From an uncultured Chthoniobacterales bacterium (GTDB lineage Bacteria > Verrucomicrobiota > Verrucomicrobiia > Chthoniobacterales > CAKUMP01): a stretch of 33,303 bases of DNA. The stretch is taken from assembly GCA_934667795.1 (NCBI GenBank), contig CAKUMP010000003.1, positions 1-33,303 on the forward strand. Direction: 5' to 3'. The position numbers and the translations under genes are program-made. Under the pieces are notes generated by a model. It saw only the letters and a list, made by a program, of their open reading frames with translations, was not told where the DNA came from and searched no databases. Below are positions 24,999 through 33,303 of the stretch, one piece after another; the first letter of the stretch is position 1, and every line of letters starts with the position of its first letter.

Positions 24999-26255
24999 TT
25001 ATTCTTTCAGGTAGGGAAGCAGGCGACGGGAGGCGAGGATATAATTTGCGACGAACCAGACTTCACAACGTCCGACGCGGGAGGCTTCATAGCGCAGGTG
25101 TTCCGCACGCATTTTCAGGGCTTCTTCTTTACTTTCTTGATCAAAATCCACACGGACTCCGCGAACAAGTGCACCTTCCCATCCATTTTTTTCTACTTTT
25201 ACTTGTGCCAGCCATGCCTGGATCCACAATCTGACGGCCATATCCAGACACACGTTTTCTCCTGTTACCGAGTGCAGCCATAACAACCCATTTGCATTGT
25301 CCTGCACCGCGGTGTTTGCCTCCATTAAATCGGTAGAAAATCCCGGATGCTCACAATACACCAGTTGCTGCCGGTAATAAAACTGACTCGCAAGATAACT
25401 GGTCATGCGACGTGCACATTCAACCAGACGCTCATCCTGGAAGACCGCATAAGCTTCTGCAAGCGCATTAAAAATGTATGCGAAAAAATGCACTTTCACG
25501 GAAGGATCTGCCGCTTCGAGTGTTCGTAAATCATACGTTTGAAAAAATGCGCCATCTTCTCTTTGGATTTTTAACAATGCCTGCACCGCGCCTTCATACG
25601 CATCCCGATAAACCGACTCACCGGTCATTTCAAATAATGCCGCAAATGTTGAAACAACATAAACATAGCGACACCCGGCTGATCCTTCCAGTATCCACCC
25701 CTTTTTTGGACACCATCCGACCATATTGGAAAGTCCACTGGGCAAAAGACGTCCTAAAAATGTCCGACCGATATCGCGACTTGCCACAAGATACCGCTCG
25801 TCGCCGGTTTGTTTATACAGTCGATGAAAAACGGCGGGAAAACGCATCGAGTATCCCCCGGTATATGTCCCATCGCCCGGCCAATACCATGCCAGTCCCT
25901 GTGCGTCTTCACAGCTTCCACGATAAAGCCCTCGGACCGGATCGCTCAAAATCCGATCGGCATAACGCAATGCCATTTCCAGACTTTCTTTATCCTCACA
26001 CACCTCCGCAATATCCAGCCAGGCAGAAAGCAACTCCGCGGTATTACTGTTCGGAAACAGCCAGGAAATTTCTCCTGAATCATGGAAAATCGCAGTTCGA
26101 TAACACAGCCCCTCCTCGCCAGTCGCTAAAGAAGCCGCTTTCAGCCACTTTCCGGTCAGGCGCATGGAGTCGATTACCATGGATCGATTTAGTAAAGACA
26201 AAGATTTTTCGGGAGAAGAAAAATTCTGGTATCGCTGCAAGTCAAAAAAGCTCAT
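24999..26255 (-). CDS. Cytoplasmic alpha/alpha-barrel (six-hairpin glycosidase-like) protein
   Basis: The 418-residue product has no signal peptide and shows the rhythm of an (alpha/alpha)6 barrel, with conserved aromatic loops: GLAWYWPGDGTYTGGYSMRF, GWCPKKGWILEGSAGCRYVY, then DGAFFQTYDLRTLEAADPSV and VKVHFFAYIFNALAEAYAVF. This fold is shared by unsaturated glucuronyl hydrolases (GH88/105), GH127-like enzymes and epimerases of the AGE family; I cannot place it in one of them. A cytoplasmic enzyme acting on oligosaccharides released by the exported module is plausible. It begins 15 nt after the chimeric DUF4838 gene and is the last gene of module C. Confidence 0.65.
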   Translation of the reverse strand: MSFFDLQRYQNFSSPEKSLSLLNRSMVIDSMRLTGKWLKAASLATGEEGLCYRTAIFHDSGEISWLFPNSNTAELLSAWLDIAEVCEDKESLEMALRYADRILSDPVRGLYRGSCEDAQGLAWYWPGDGTYTGGYSMRFPAVFHRLYKQTGDERYLVASRDIGRTFLGRLLPSGLSNMVGWCPKKGWILEGSAGCRYVYVVSTFAALFEMTGESVYRDAYEGAVQALLKIQREDGAFFQTYDLRTLEAADPSVKVHFFAYIFNALAEAYAVFQDERLVECARRMTSYLASQFYYRQQLVYCEHPGFSTDLMEANTAVQDNANGLLWLHSVTGENVCLDMAVRLWIQAWLAQVKVEKNGWEGALVRGVRVDFDQESKEEALKMRAEHLRYEASRVGRCEVWFVANYILASRRLLPYLKE

Positions 26256-26270
26256 TCGTTTATTTTATAT

Positions 26271-28004
26271 TTAATCTACTGTCAGGGTATCCTGCACGGC
26301 AGAGGAAATATTTGCAGGTCTTATAGGAGATTTAAAGCGATTTTCTGTCCGAGGGATAGATGGCCAGGCTAAATGCCGAAAAGGTGTCGTTTTACGAAAC
26401 GCATCCAGTTCGTTTGCGCACTCACGAAATTTCTCCAACTCTGCTGAGTCCGCTTTCCCTTCCTTGAGTCGTATTCCCAGAGCAAGCGCATTTCGCATGA
26501 GTTCATGATGCTTAAGCCCGGCTTGAAGAAATGCGACTCGCTCTGCTTCTTGCGTTTCTTCTTTTGTCAGCAAAGCTTTAGCTTCTTCTAACAATTGTTT
26601 AGCCGGAGCTAATACGGAATCTGTATAAAGATGCGGCAAAGCGGCATGGGGGCCATGATAATAGTTTTCAGAAATAATTCCCTGGGCTTGAAGTTCACCA
26701 TATTTTCCGGGATTGGCACCTGTCGTTCCACCTGCCGGGATGGGATACCCAAATTCTGTTCCTTTTTCCTGCCAATAGTTGAGGTATTCCCGAATCTTGG
26801 TTGCAGCAGAACCAAAAGCCTCACTAAATTCCTGTACCAGTGCATCTGATGTCAAATCCGGCTGAGTCATCAATCGTGCCATCACATAGCTATTAAAGCC
26901 TTCTGTCGCCCAATGACCTTTAATCGTATCCAGATCAAAGCCCATCATTCCATTTTCATGAGCAAAATGCATAAAACGGACGATTTCCTCAGCATGGATC
27001 GCCGGGGCACCCGCATAATAAGACCCCCAATTGGGACGCAAATATATTTCCGCGCCGGCTTGACGCCAGCCTTCCCAGGCTTCAAATGCATCCCACCCAT
27101 CCACCATGCCAATCACGGCTTTTCCATGAAATTTCTGTGTTGCTTTCGGGGGGTGACGATAACTCCAATATGCATACGTTAATAAAGTAACCTCAGGATT
27201 TGTCTGTTGAAGTCGTTCCGAAATCAAATTCCAGAAATGGACATAGCGCGCAGTAAGATTGGCATCCCCTTTCCAGATCCCCTGCAAGTCCTGCCCTTGC
27301 GGATCATCCCAGGCCAGGGTTTCCGGCGCCAGATCATAACCGGCTCCGTCATTTGGACAAACATTGTAATACTCCGGAGCACCTGCTTTTTGATAGTCCT
27401 TTGCGATTTGTTCCACCACTGCAGGATTAGAAAGACGTAATTTGGCGTGCCTTCCGTTATTGCCAACCACTTTCATCAAGTCTGTTTCCGACAATCCATC
27501 GGGAGGAAGTGCGAAGTAATCAGGATTTGATTCCGCATACTTTTGCCACCAATCCGTAAATGCATGTCCAAAGCGAATCGAGCCACGGCGCCCGGCGCGA
27601 TGGTTTTGCGCCCAGCGGATTCCTTCTCTGACCACTCGCAATGACCCCGTTCCTCCACCTGCGTTAAAGCTGGAAACATTCAGCGACAACTGAGAACTTG
27701 CATCGAACCGGTAAGAAGGTGCTGCATCTTCATAAAAATCTTGCTTCTTGAAATAAATCAATCCGGCAACACTTCGTGCTGGACCGACTTCCGTACTGGA
27801 TATACCTCGTATCAAAACACGATCAGGAGTAGCATTTTCTACTCTTGCTAAAGAAAAATCCACAGCACTTCCGCCACCTCCATTGTTTTGGATAATCCCA
27901 TAAAATGGTTGTGCATTGTAACCACTTAAAGGCGACAATTCTTCTGTTGTCTGATCGAACACGCGCGTGCTTCCGGAATCAGTAGGTGACGTCAGATTTA
28001 ACAC
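26271..28004 (-). pseudogene. Chimeric remnant: secreted-protein fragment fused to the C-terminal part of a DUF4838 enzyme
   Basis: The open frame runs from 28091 (just after a stop) to 26271, and the only usual start is a GTG at 28004. With it the product has 577 residues, no signal peptide, and two unrelated parts. Residues 1-128 are a beta-rich fragment (STRVFDQTTEELSPLSGYNA, VAGLIYFKKQDFYEDA, SQLSLNVSSFNAGGGTGSL) like those of secreted Verrucomicrobiota surface proteins. From about residue 129 (IRWAQNHRAGRRGSIRFGHA) it matches the gene at 14099 from about its residue 265 on. The first 260 DUF4838 residues, including signal and N-terminal domain, are missing, and the CMCQEC cysteines are absent (CPNDGAGYDLA instead). 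The junction is near 27620. I read it as a deletion fusion, most likely non-functional. Confidence 0.7.
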
Positions 28005-28015
28005 CGGGTTACCTG

Positions 28016-28114
28016 TTACGATATCAGCACTCCGACCACCACCAGAACCACCAGTATCTCCAGCAAAGAAAATGCCTTGCGGTTTAAACGATTACTATAA
28101 ATAGAAAATCTCAT
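28016..28114 (-). pseudogene. Pseudopilin start, truncated after 32 codons
   Basis: From the ATG at 28114 a 32-residue frame reads MRFSIYSNRLNRKAFSLLEI then LVVLVVVGVLIS and stops. This is a prepilin-type cleavage leader with the pilin hydrophobic helix and its Glu. The ATG overlaps the TGA of LacI-C (ATGA). The surface-protein fragment of the chimeric gene continues in another frame across the same place. Module A has an intact pseudopilin directly after its LacI gene, so this is the same gene position, broken. Confidence 0.75.
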
Positions 28115-29238
28115 ATCCGGATACAGGGGGTTAAATTCGCGTACTTCTGTCCGCCACAGGATTCCTGCACCACCAGTTTTGGTGCCAGCCGTCTATGCGA
28201 AATTTCCGTCATAGGAGTTTTACGATCTATCATCTCTACCAAAAGTCTGACCGCTTCCCGTGCCATGGCTGACACCGGTATCTCCAGGGATGTCAGTCGC
28301 GGAATCGTATATTGCGCCATCGCAGAACCATCGCAACCGGCAATTGCAATTTCTCCAGGGACATTCACCCCGTTATCCACACACGCTCGAAGGGCTGCCA
28401 TGGCAAATAAATCATTAATGAAAATAATCGCCCTAGGACACTTTTTGCTCTTTGTGACTTCTTCAATAAATTGTCCACCAGGAGAAAAATAAATGTCCTT
28501 TAACTCTTTGGACTCCGCATTCGCAGGCATTTTCATCAATGCCATTTGCATACGGTGCTGCGACAGGACATCCTGTACCGCTCGTACGGCTTCATTCACA
28601 CGCCTGTTCGCCGCTCCCTTGGCATTGAAATTCTCCTTCACCGAGGCAAAATCATTTTCACTTAACGCAAGCGCAATATCACGATACCCACATTCAATAA
28701 AATGCTGTGTTAATTCGGAAAATCCTTTGTAATAATCCACCCCAATGTGCGGCACTCCCTCATAAGGGTACCCATCTATTAACATCACAGGCGTTTTGTT
28801 TTTAATAATCGTCTCAAGAATATTTTGCGTCTGCCCCATGTATAACAGATTTTCAATTAAAATCCCTTCCGCACGCATGTCTTGCATGATGTCCAATGAC
28901 CGCGCTATCCCACCAGAATCCACAAACAAATCACTGGAAAAAAATCGATATCCCGCTCCACGAATTGCCGCCCCCGCGTGAATCGCTATCTCCGATGTCA
29001 CCTGGTGCAAACTGATATTCTTGATAATCCCGATCAATCCACTCCGACCCCCACGCAGAATCTTAGCCTGATGATTAATCCGGTACCCTAACCGCTCCGC
29101 TACCCCTCGTACATAGGCCACCGTTTCCGCATTATATCTCCCATCCGTATGATTCAACGCCGCCGAGACCGTCGATAACGATAACCCACAGGCATCCGAT
29201 ATCTGCTTCAAGGTAACTCTGGAAGACTTCACATTCAT
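28111..29238 (-). CDS. LacI-family transcriptional regulator (module C)
   Basis: The 375-residue protein opens with a LacI HTH (VTLKQISDACGLSLSTVSAA, LNHTDGRYNAETVAYV), followed by a sensor domain (AEGILIENLLYMGQTQ, PVMLIDGYPYEGVPHIGVDY, RAIIFINDLFAMAALRACVD, IAIAGCDGSAMAQYTIPRLT). The start is the ATG at 29238. A 22-nt near-perfect palindrome lies 3 nt upstream, a likely site of self-control. Its stop overlaps the broken pseudopilin ATG. The sensor looks complete, so the regulator may still work although the next genes are damaged. Confidence 0.92.
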   Translation of the reverse strand: MNVKSSRVTLKQISDACGLSLSTVSAALNHTDGRYNAETVAYVRGVAERLGYRINHQAKILRGGRSGLIGIIKNISLHQVTSEIAIHAGAAIRGAGYRFFSSDLFVDSGGIARSLDIMQDMRAEGILIENLLYMGQTQNILETIIKNKTPVMLIDGYPYEGVPHIGVDYYKGFSELTQHFIECGYRDIALALSENDFASVKENFNAKGAANRRVNEAVRAVQDVLSQHRMQMALMKMPANAESKELKDIYFSPGGQFIEEVTKSKKCPRAIIFINDLFAMAALRACVDNGVNVPGEIAIAGCDGSAMAQYTIPRLTSLEIPVSAMAREAVRLLVEMIDRKTPMTEISHRRLAPKLVVQESCGGQKYANLTPCIRI

Positions 29239-29240
29239 AA

Positions 29241-29262
29241 AAATTCGTAACGTTGCGAATTT
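29241..29262. promoter_or_regulatory. LacI-type operator candidate before LacI-C
   Basis: AAATTCGTAACGTTGCGAAT plus TT is a 22-nt palindrome with one mismatched pair and a central AACGTT. It shows the even symmetry with a central CG step typical of LacI/GalR-family operators and lies 3-24 nt before the ATG, where bound protein would block transcription or translation start. Confidence 0.6.
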
Positions 29263-29323
29263 AGGGAGATTTCAGGAGAGAAGTCAAGAATGTTTTGAAA
29301 AAAACTTCTATTACAGGATTATT

Positions 29324-29451
29324 TTACTGTATAGGCTGGCCAAATCCGATGTCATGGCCATCGAGATCCTGGGTTCCGAACTCGCGACCACATCTTTGAC
29401 GAGAAGCACTGGGGCTGATGCGGTAAGACGTGCTTGTGATGAAGTGGTCAT
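29324..29451 (-). pseudogene. VOC-family (glyoxalase-like) gene remnant
   Basis: From the ATG at 29451 the frame reads MTTSSQARLTASAPVLLVKD, a VOC-superfamily opening (first beta strand, PVLxVKDV). About 20 codons on, another frame reads REFGTQDLDGHDIGFGQPIQ and stops at 29324, the typical VOC end (EFG...DPDGH.IGFGQ). The middle, about two thirds of a normal 120-130-residue protein, is gone. It lies 30 nt downstream of the LamG gene on the same strand. Confidence 0.65.
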
Positions 29452-29481
29452 AATTTTATGTGGAATGCGCTGACATTACCG

Positions 29482-30243
29482 TCACCGCACTCCTGCATCT
29501 TCCGGAGTGAAGTCGTCCAGATAGATCGCTTTATTCCAGATTCGGAAATCATCGATCAATCCATCTGCAGAGACGGATCCATCGGACAGGATAAGGCCAC
29601 CGATTCCGAAAGAGGTGGAAACCTGGTCCAGTACATCCTGCTCTCCTGAGAACAACCCGTTCTGGATCGGGTGGGAAGCCATTTTACGTCCATCGAGAAA
29701 CAGCCTTGCTTCCTGTGCATCCCAGGTCAATGCAATGTGGTGCCATTCACCGGGAACCCAATCCACCGATGCGATCAGTTGCTGATTTTCAGAATCTCCC
29801 ACAAATGCCCGGAAAATCAATTCTCCTTCATTGCCTGTAAGAACCAGCAATGTACGCAGTTTCGTTTCCTGAGCACTGAGAGCATCAGACGGAAGATCGA
29901 ACAAATAGCGCAATGCGCGTGGATCTTCGCGTTCAAAATCCGGTCTGTACCATAATTCGACAGTTCCTTCGGAAAACACAATATTCTGGAACCGATCATA
30001 CTCTGCCGTCCGATACGGCGTGTCCTGTTCTTTTCCGACCTGAAGTGCTTCGCCCCCATTTCGACCCGACTGATCGGATGTCGTCACCGCACTTCCGCGA
30101 AGCATCGCGCCTTCCGCATTGGCAATGTTAGCACTTGTCCCCTGGTCAAAATTTGCTTCGAACAAAACCTCCGGCTTTTCTTCTGCCATCGCCGGAAAGC
30201 AGAAAACACATCCCGCCACAATCCAATATAAAATTTTTTTCAT
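29482..30243 (-). CDS. Exported LamG-domain protein
   Basis: The 253-residue product has a signal peptide (MKKILYWIVAGCVFCFPAMA) and one LamG/concanavalin-A-like domain (about 30-245): VLFEANFDQGTSANIA, FSEGTVELWYRPDFE, then VPGEWHHIALTWDAQEARLF, LDGRKMASHP and a closing GLIDDFRIWNKAIY. LamG domains bind glycans. The start at 30243 is fixed by the signal peptide and an AGGAG 9 nt upstream; the frame is open further upstream only because it overlaps the preceding gene. It lies 28 nt after the GH42-like gene at 30272, so the pair mirrors the GH42-like plus LamG-like pair of module B. Confidence 0.87.
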   Translation of the reverse strand: MKKILYWIVAGCVFCFPAMAEEKPEVLFEANFDQGTSANIANAEGAMLRGSAVTTSDQSGRNGGEALQVGKEQDTPYRTAEYDRFQNIVFSEGTVELWYRPDFEREDPRALRYLFDLPSDALSAQETKLRTLLVLTGNEGELIFRAFVGDSENQQLIASVDWVPGEWHHIALTWDAQEARLFLDGRKMASHPIQNGLFSGEQDVLDQVSTSFGIGGLILSDGSVSADGLIDDFRIWNKAIYLDDFTPEDAGVR

Positions 30244-30271
30244 CAATGAAAACTCCTGTAAGATTTTTAGT

Positions 30272-33200
30272 TTATTCTGTCTTATTTTTGCTTGTATTTT
30301 CTGATGGGACCCGATGGAACCAGCGGGTTTCATGCACATCTGCTTTAAACGAAGTTTTCGTGACATTTCTGGCAATATATTTCCCTTCGGTAAGGTCATA
30401 CACATCGGATGGGATATCCCATTGTAATTCTTTTTCGCCTGCTGTTAAAGCATGTAAAACCAAAAAACCATTGCCTGCATAAGTGGCATCGCCTTCCGGA
30501 CCAATCGGCGAGAGGCCTGCCAGTTTTGCCGTTTCTCTTAAAAATTCCGGCGTCAATGCGCCCGGCAATCCAATATAGACGCCGATCCAGTTTTCTGATT
30601 TTTTGAGTGCCGCCCCGACCAGTCCATTATCTTTATAGTAGGCTAACGGGATAGCATCTGCATCTTTCACACAATACAGCGGACTAAGTGCTTCGGTGTG
30701 GAGATAATTCCATCCAAATGCCAAAGGTTCCTTGCCTTGAGCGGCGCGAAAGCGTCGTACAGCCGCTTTATCCGGTTCCATGACCGCGCGAATTCCGGTC
30801 AGTCGTCGAACCACATCCGAAAAAGTATCGGGCGTGCCTGATGCATTGAGCACAACCACCACATTCCCGTCCTTCTGCATATTTTCCTCCACCCAGCGGA
30901 GCTGGTTTTCCGTCAGTGAGAGAGAAGAAAGCAAAATATTAATTTTATATTTCGGACGATCAGGATTATCTAGATCGGAAAGTTCGTAAGCATCCCATGT
31001 AACGCCTGAGCGGGATAAAGGAATACGGACAAGATTATGTGCGACCACGGACAAAGCGGGGCCGAAAATCCCTTTGCGGCTGGTGCGGTCCTGAATTTCT
31101 TCATCGCAGAAAACCGCAATTTGCCCGCGATCTTCAGGCTGTGGAAAATCATTTGCCAAACGTGCTGCACGCACCGCTTCCGCGATCCCCTGCATATACG
31201 ATTCATCCGCCCAGCCATTTCCACCCAGGCCATAAATCCACACCCCTTCCCCCTGAGACAAAGTCATTCCTACATCCCGGCGAAGCTGATTTTTCCAGCC
31301 CTCCGAACCTACCGGCACTCCCCAATTCTTTCGAAACTGCATTGCATCCGCTGGCAGCCAGGACAAATCCGTTCGATAGTCCAACTCATTCAGGAAAAAT
31401 TTCCCGGACAATCGGATTGACGCAATCAAGGAATTATAACTTCCCACCCGCCCCAGCGTCCGCCAGTTTCCATAGGACGTCACACTGACAATTCCATCCA
31501 GATGCGGCTGCCCCAGCAGAACACGTAACCCCCAGTGGTTCATCATCTGATTATGTAAAATGTCATGATAGTAAGTACTGACAAGCGTAGGTCGCTCTAT
31601 TCCTTTTTTGAAAGCGGCGGCCAACTGGTTAATTGTTTCCGCAATTCCTTCGGAAGAAAACCGGCTGGCATCATAAATCCTGCGATGTTTTCCCTGGTTA
31701 ATATCCAGCATCAGTTCCTCCGTTGAACGCTCTTCCTCTTCGGGAAGTTGCGCTGTTGCAAATGTGACACTTTCATCGTCCCAGGCCTTCCGCAACGCGG
31801 ATTCATCATTGTTATAAACGCCACGCAACCAGGTCCGGAACGCAGCGATATTATGTGGCGAGCGATCCATGTGATCTCTGGGTCCCGGGCAAAACCACTG
31901 CCCATCGCCCCCATTCACAAGATGCACGCCCGCAACCGACTTTCCTAATGGGGACGTTGCCAGATGTTGTCCCAGCGCTTCCAGAAATGCAGATGCTTCG
32001 CGACGATACACTTCCGATGTATAGGAAATATTCCAATGCTCATCGGAGTTTTTAGGATCTTCCGGGCGCGTTTCGGTTTCATGAAAACTGCCTTTTGTTC
32101 CGACGGTTTTTTTCCCTTCCGGGCTATGCCAGACAGCATCCGGATGTTTATCTCCCATTTCCGGATATGGAAATAATGCCAGATAAAACAAAATATTTCT
32201 TTCCGGATCCTGCTGCAAGGCTTTGCTCAACAACTCATCCACTGGCGCAAAATCATATTTCCCATCTCCCAGCCAGATCGGTTTGCCATAATTGACGCCA
32301 TTCTGATTTGCCCAGAGAGGAATCCAATGCAACGGAACCCCGGCTGCGGTAAAAGCTTTATGATCCGCATTCCGTGGCCATATCGACGGCCCCGCTGTAA
32401 ATCCAAACATCGGGATCTTTTCCCCATTAATCGTCAAATAAACATTCCCGTTCTCCGCTACCACCTGCGCTGCCGTCGGCGTACGCTTTTCCAGTTTTCG
32501 TAAAATTTCCTCTTCGGAATAAATCCCTTCCAGTTGTGCCGGCGACAATTGAACCGGATATTGCACCACCGACGTCGGTGCTTCTGTTAATTCAATTCCA
32601 TCCAGTTCCATTTCAAACGGAGCACCCTGCAAACTGAAATACACATTTGCTTTTGCTCCTGCATAATCCTCCGGAATATCCATGACAAAAAATGTCAGCC
32701 CCCAGTCCTTGTCCGTTGCAATCAAAGGATTCACCTGTATATCTCTAAAATATTTTACCGGTTTTCCATCCGCGCTCACTTTTGCAATTGCATGAAGAGT
32801 GCTGCCAAAAGGAAGCTGTGTCATCCGGTAGCGAAATGAAAATATATATTTTTTTCCTGCCTCCAAAGAAATTGTGGGGGAGTGATTCAGAATTAGATTC
32901 TGTTCGCCTGTTTTCTTTAAAAACAAACTGTTTGCCCCATCCCAGGCCGCATTCTTGCGAACACTTCCAGCAACCTCTGGTGCTGCCTCTCCGGTGCCGG
33001 CAGTCGAAGCGCCGGGCGGTAATGATTCATGCCCCCAGTCCAATGACGGGCGTACACTGCTGTCTTCTTTTAATTCCCAGTTTTCCGGCGCAGCATTTTC
33101 TGTTATTTTTTCAAATGAACCATTTGCAATTAAATTGCCGCCACCCGTCGCATTCTCAATTTGAATCGTGCAATTCTGAACTGCCTGCGGAACAGAAATC

Positions 33201-33303
33201 ACCAACCGTCCATCTTCTTCACCGACTTGTTCCGGAAAGAAAAAATGGCTGGTATGAATCCGATACCGTTCCCCTTTGCGACTAGAAAATACTTTGGGCT
33301 GCA
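30272..33303 (-). CDS. Exported GH42-like glycosidase (5' end outside the window)
   Basis: The frame is open to the window edge, so the N terminus is missing; about 1010 residues are visible. In order: end of an unknown domain (YRIHTSHFFFPEQVGEEDGR); a jelly-roll carbohydrate-binding-like domain (LIANGSFEKITENAAPENWE, ending MELDGIELTEAP); a TIM barrel with ISYTSEVYRREASAF, GVHLVNGGDGQWF and FLNELDYRTDLSW; a GATase-like domain (KINILLSSLSLTENQLRWVE); and a beta-rich end (WIGVYIGLPGALTPEFLRET, HALTAGEKELQWDI). It is a clear paralogue of the 1105-residue protein at 19224: NGGDGQW/GGHDGQF, WDDESV/WGDESV and NELDYRT/KELDLRT correspond. The Glu in NELDYRT is the candidate nucleophile. No HEAT repeats are visible here. 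Confidence 0.82.
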   Translation of the reverse strand, partial: QPKVFSSRKGERYRIHTSHFFFPEQVGEEDGRLVISVPQAVQNCTIQIENATGGGNLIANGSFEKITENAAPENWELKEDSSVRPSLDWGHESLPPGASTAGTGEAAPEVAGSVRKNAAWDGANSLFLKKTGEQNLILNHSPTISLEAGKKYIFSFRYRMTQLPFGSTLHAIAKVSADGKPVKYFRDIQVNPLIATDKDWGLTFFVMDIPEDYAGAKANVYFSLQGAPFEMELDGIELTEAPTSVVQYPVQLSPAQLEGIYSEEEILRKLEKRTPTAAQVVAENGNVYLTINGEKIPMFGFTAGPSIWPRNADHKAFTAAGVPLHWIPLWANQNGVNYGKPIWLGDGKYDFAPVDELLSKALQQDPERNILFYLALFPYPEMGDKHPDAVWHSPEGKKTVGTKGSFHETETRPEDPKNSDEHWNISYTSEVYRREASAFLEALGQHLATSPLGKSVAGVHLVNGGDGQWFCPGPRDHMDRSPHNIAAFRTWLRGVYNNDESALRKAWDDESVTFATAQLPEEEERSTEELMLDINQGKHRRIYDASRFSSEGIAETINQLAAAFKKGIERPTLVSTYYHDILHNQMMNHWGLRVLLGQPHLDGIVSVTSYGNWRTLGRVGSYNSLIASIRLSGKFFLNELDYRTDLSWLPADAMQFRKNWGVPVGSEGWKNQLRRDVGMTLSQGEGVWIYGLGGNGWADESYMQGIAEAVRAARLANDFPQPEDRGQIAVFCDEEIQDRTSRKGIFGPALSVVAHNLVRIPLSRSGVTWDAYELSDLDNPDRPKYKINILLSSLSLTENQLRWVEENMQKDGNVVVVLNASGTPDTFSDVVRRLTGIRAVMEPDKAAVRRFRAAQGKEPLAFGWNYLHTEALSPLYCVKDADAIPLAYYKDNGLVGAALKKSENWIGVYIGLPGALTPEFLRETAKLAGLSPIGPEGDATYAGNGFLVLHALTAGEKELQWDIPSDVYDLTEGKYIARNVTKTSFKADVHETRWFHRVPSENTSKNKTE

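Noticed and set aside
25478..26326. 282-codon plus-strand frame
   Set aside because: It lies antisense to the alpha/alpha-barrel gene, is rich in His, Arg and Pro, and shows no domain.
28005..28091. Gly-rich reading (AGDTGGSGGGRS) upstream of the GTG at 28004 as part of the chimeric protein
   Set aside because: The same bases encode the pilin hydrophobic helix in another frame, and this frame has no usual start codon, so the Gly-rich reading is likely out-of-frame noise.

Overview
The window looks like a piece of a Verrucomicrobiota chromosome, most likely Opitutia/Puniceicoccales-like. This rests on several PEP-CTERM sorting signals, pseudopilin genes beside LacI regulators, DUF4838 and GH42-like secreted enzymes, and intergenic hairpin repeats. 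The assignment is an inference from gene content, since no rRNA is present. I see no rRNA, tRNA, CRISPR array or intact insertion sequence.

Region 1 (1-4474) is housekeeping: the 3' end of an unknown gene; a DksA/TraR-family protein with a histone-H1-like tail; a ribosomal-protein run L33 (rpmG), S18 (rpsR), S14 (rpsN); an FmdB zinc ribbon; a CNNM/CBS/CorC membrane protein; and a small DUF4864-like exported protein. The DksA homologue and the L33 and S14 proteins all lack the full cysteine set of a zinc site.

Region 2 (4555-9445) holds a double-domain amidohydrolase, then the most striking gene of the window. This is a secreted PEP-CTERM protein (6224-6985) whose mature N terminus is a near-canonical ubiquitin domain, about 42 of 69 aligned residues identical to eukaryotic ubiquitin by my hand alignment, but without the terminal Gly-Gly. 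An AraC regulator and a divergent DegT-type PLP enzyme follow. The amidohydrolase and DegT genes share a promoter-region motif at the same distance from their starts.

Region 3 (9446-33303) is a series of carbohydrate-related modules built to one recipe: LacI regulator, then pseudopilin and/or PEP-CTERM or LamG-like surface protein, then large exported glycosidase-like enzymes. Module A (+, 9923-18181) is LacI, pseudopilin, frameshifted PEP-CTERM protein, GATase-like protein, DUF4838 enzyme, beta-helix protein. Module B (-, 24653-18502) is LacI, PEP-CTERM protein, HEAT plus GH42-like enzyme, LamG-like protein. Module C (-, 29238-24999) is LacI, a broken pseudopilin start, a chimeric DUF4838 remnant, and an alpha/alpha-barrel protein; it reads like a collapsed copy of module A. 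Module D (-, 33303-29324) is a partial GH42-like enzyme, a LamG protein and a VOC-family remnant. Together they suggest sensing and degradation of complex polysaccharides, probably uronic-acid or galactoside-rich, at the cell surface.

Related repeats of about 190 bp with 26-bp inverted arms sit in the two convergent gaps. Partial copies lie in the two other gene-poor gaps.
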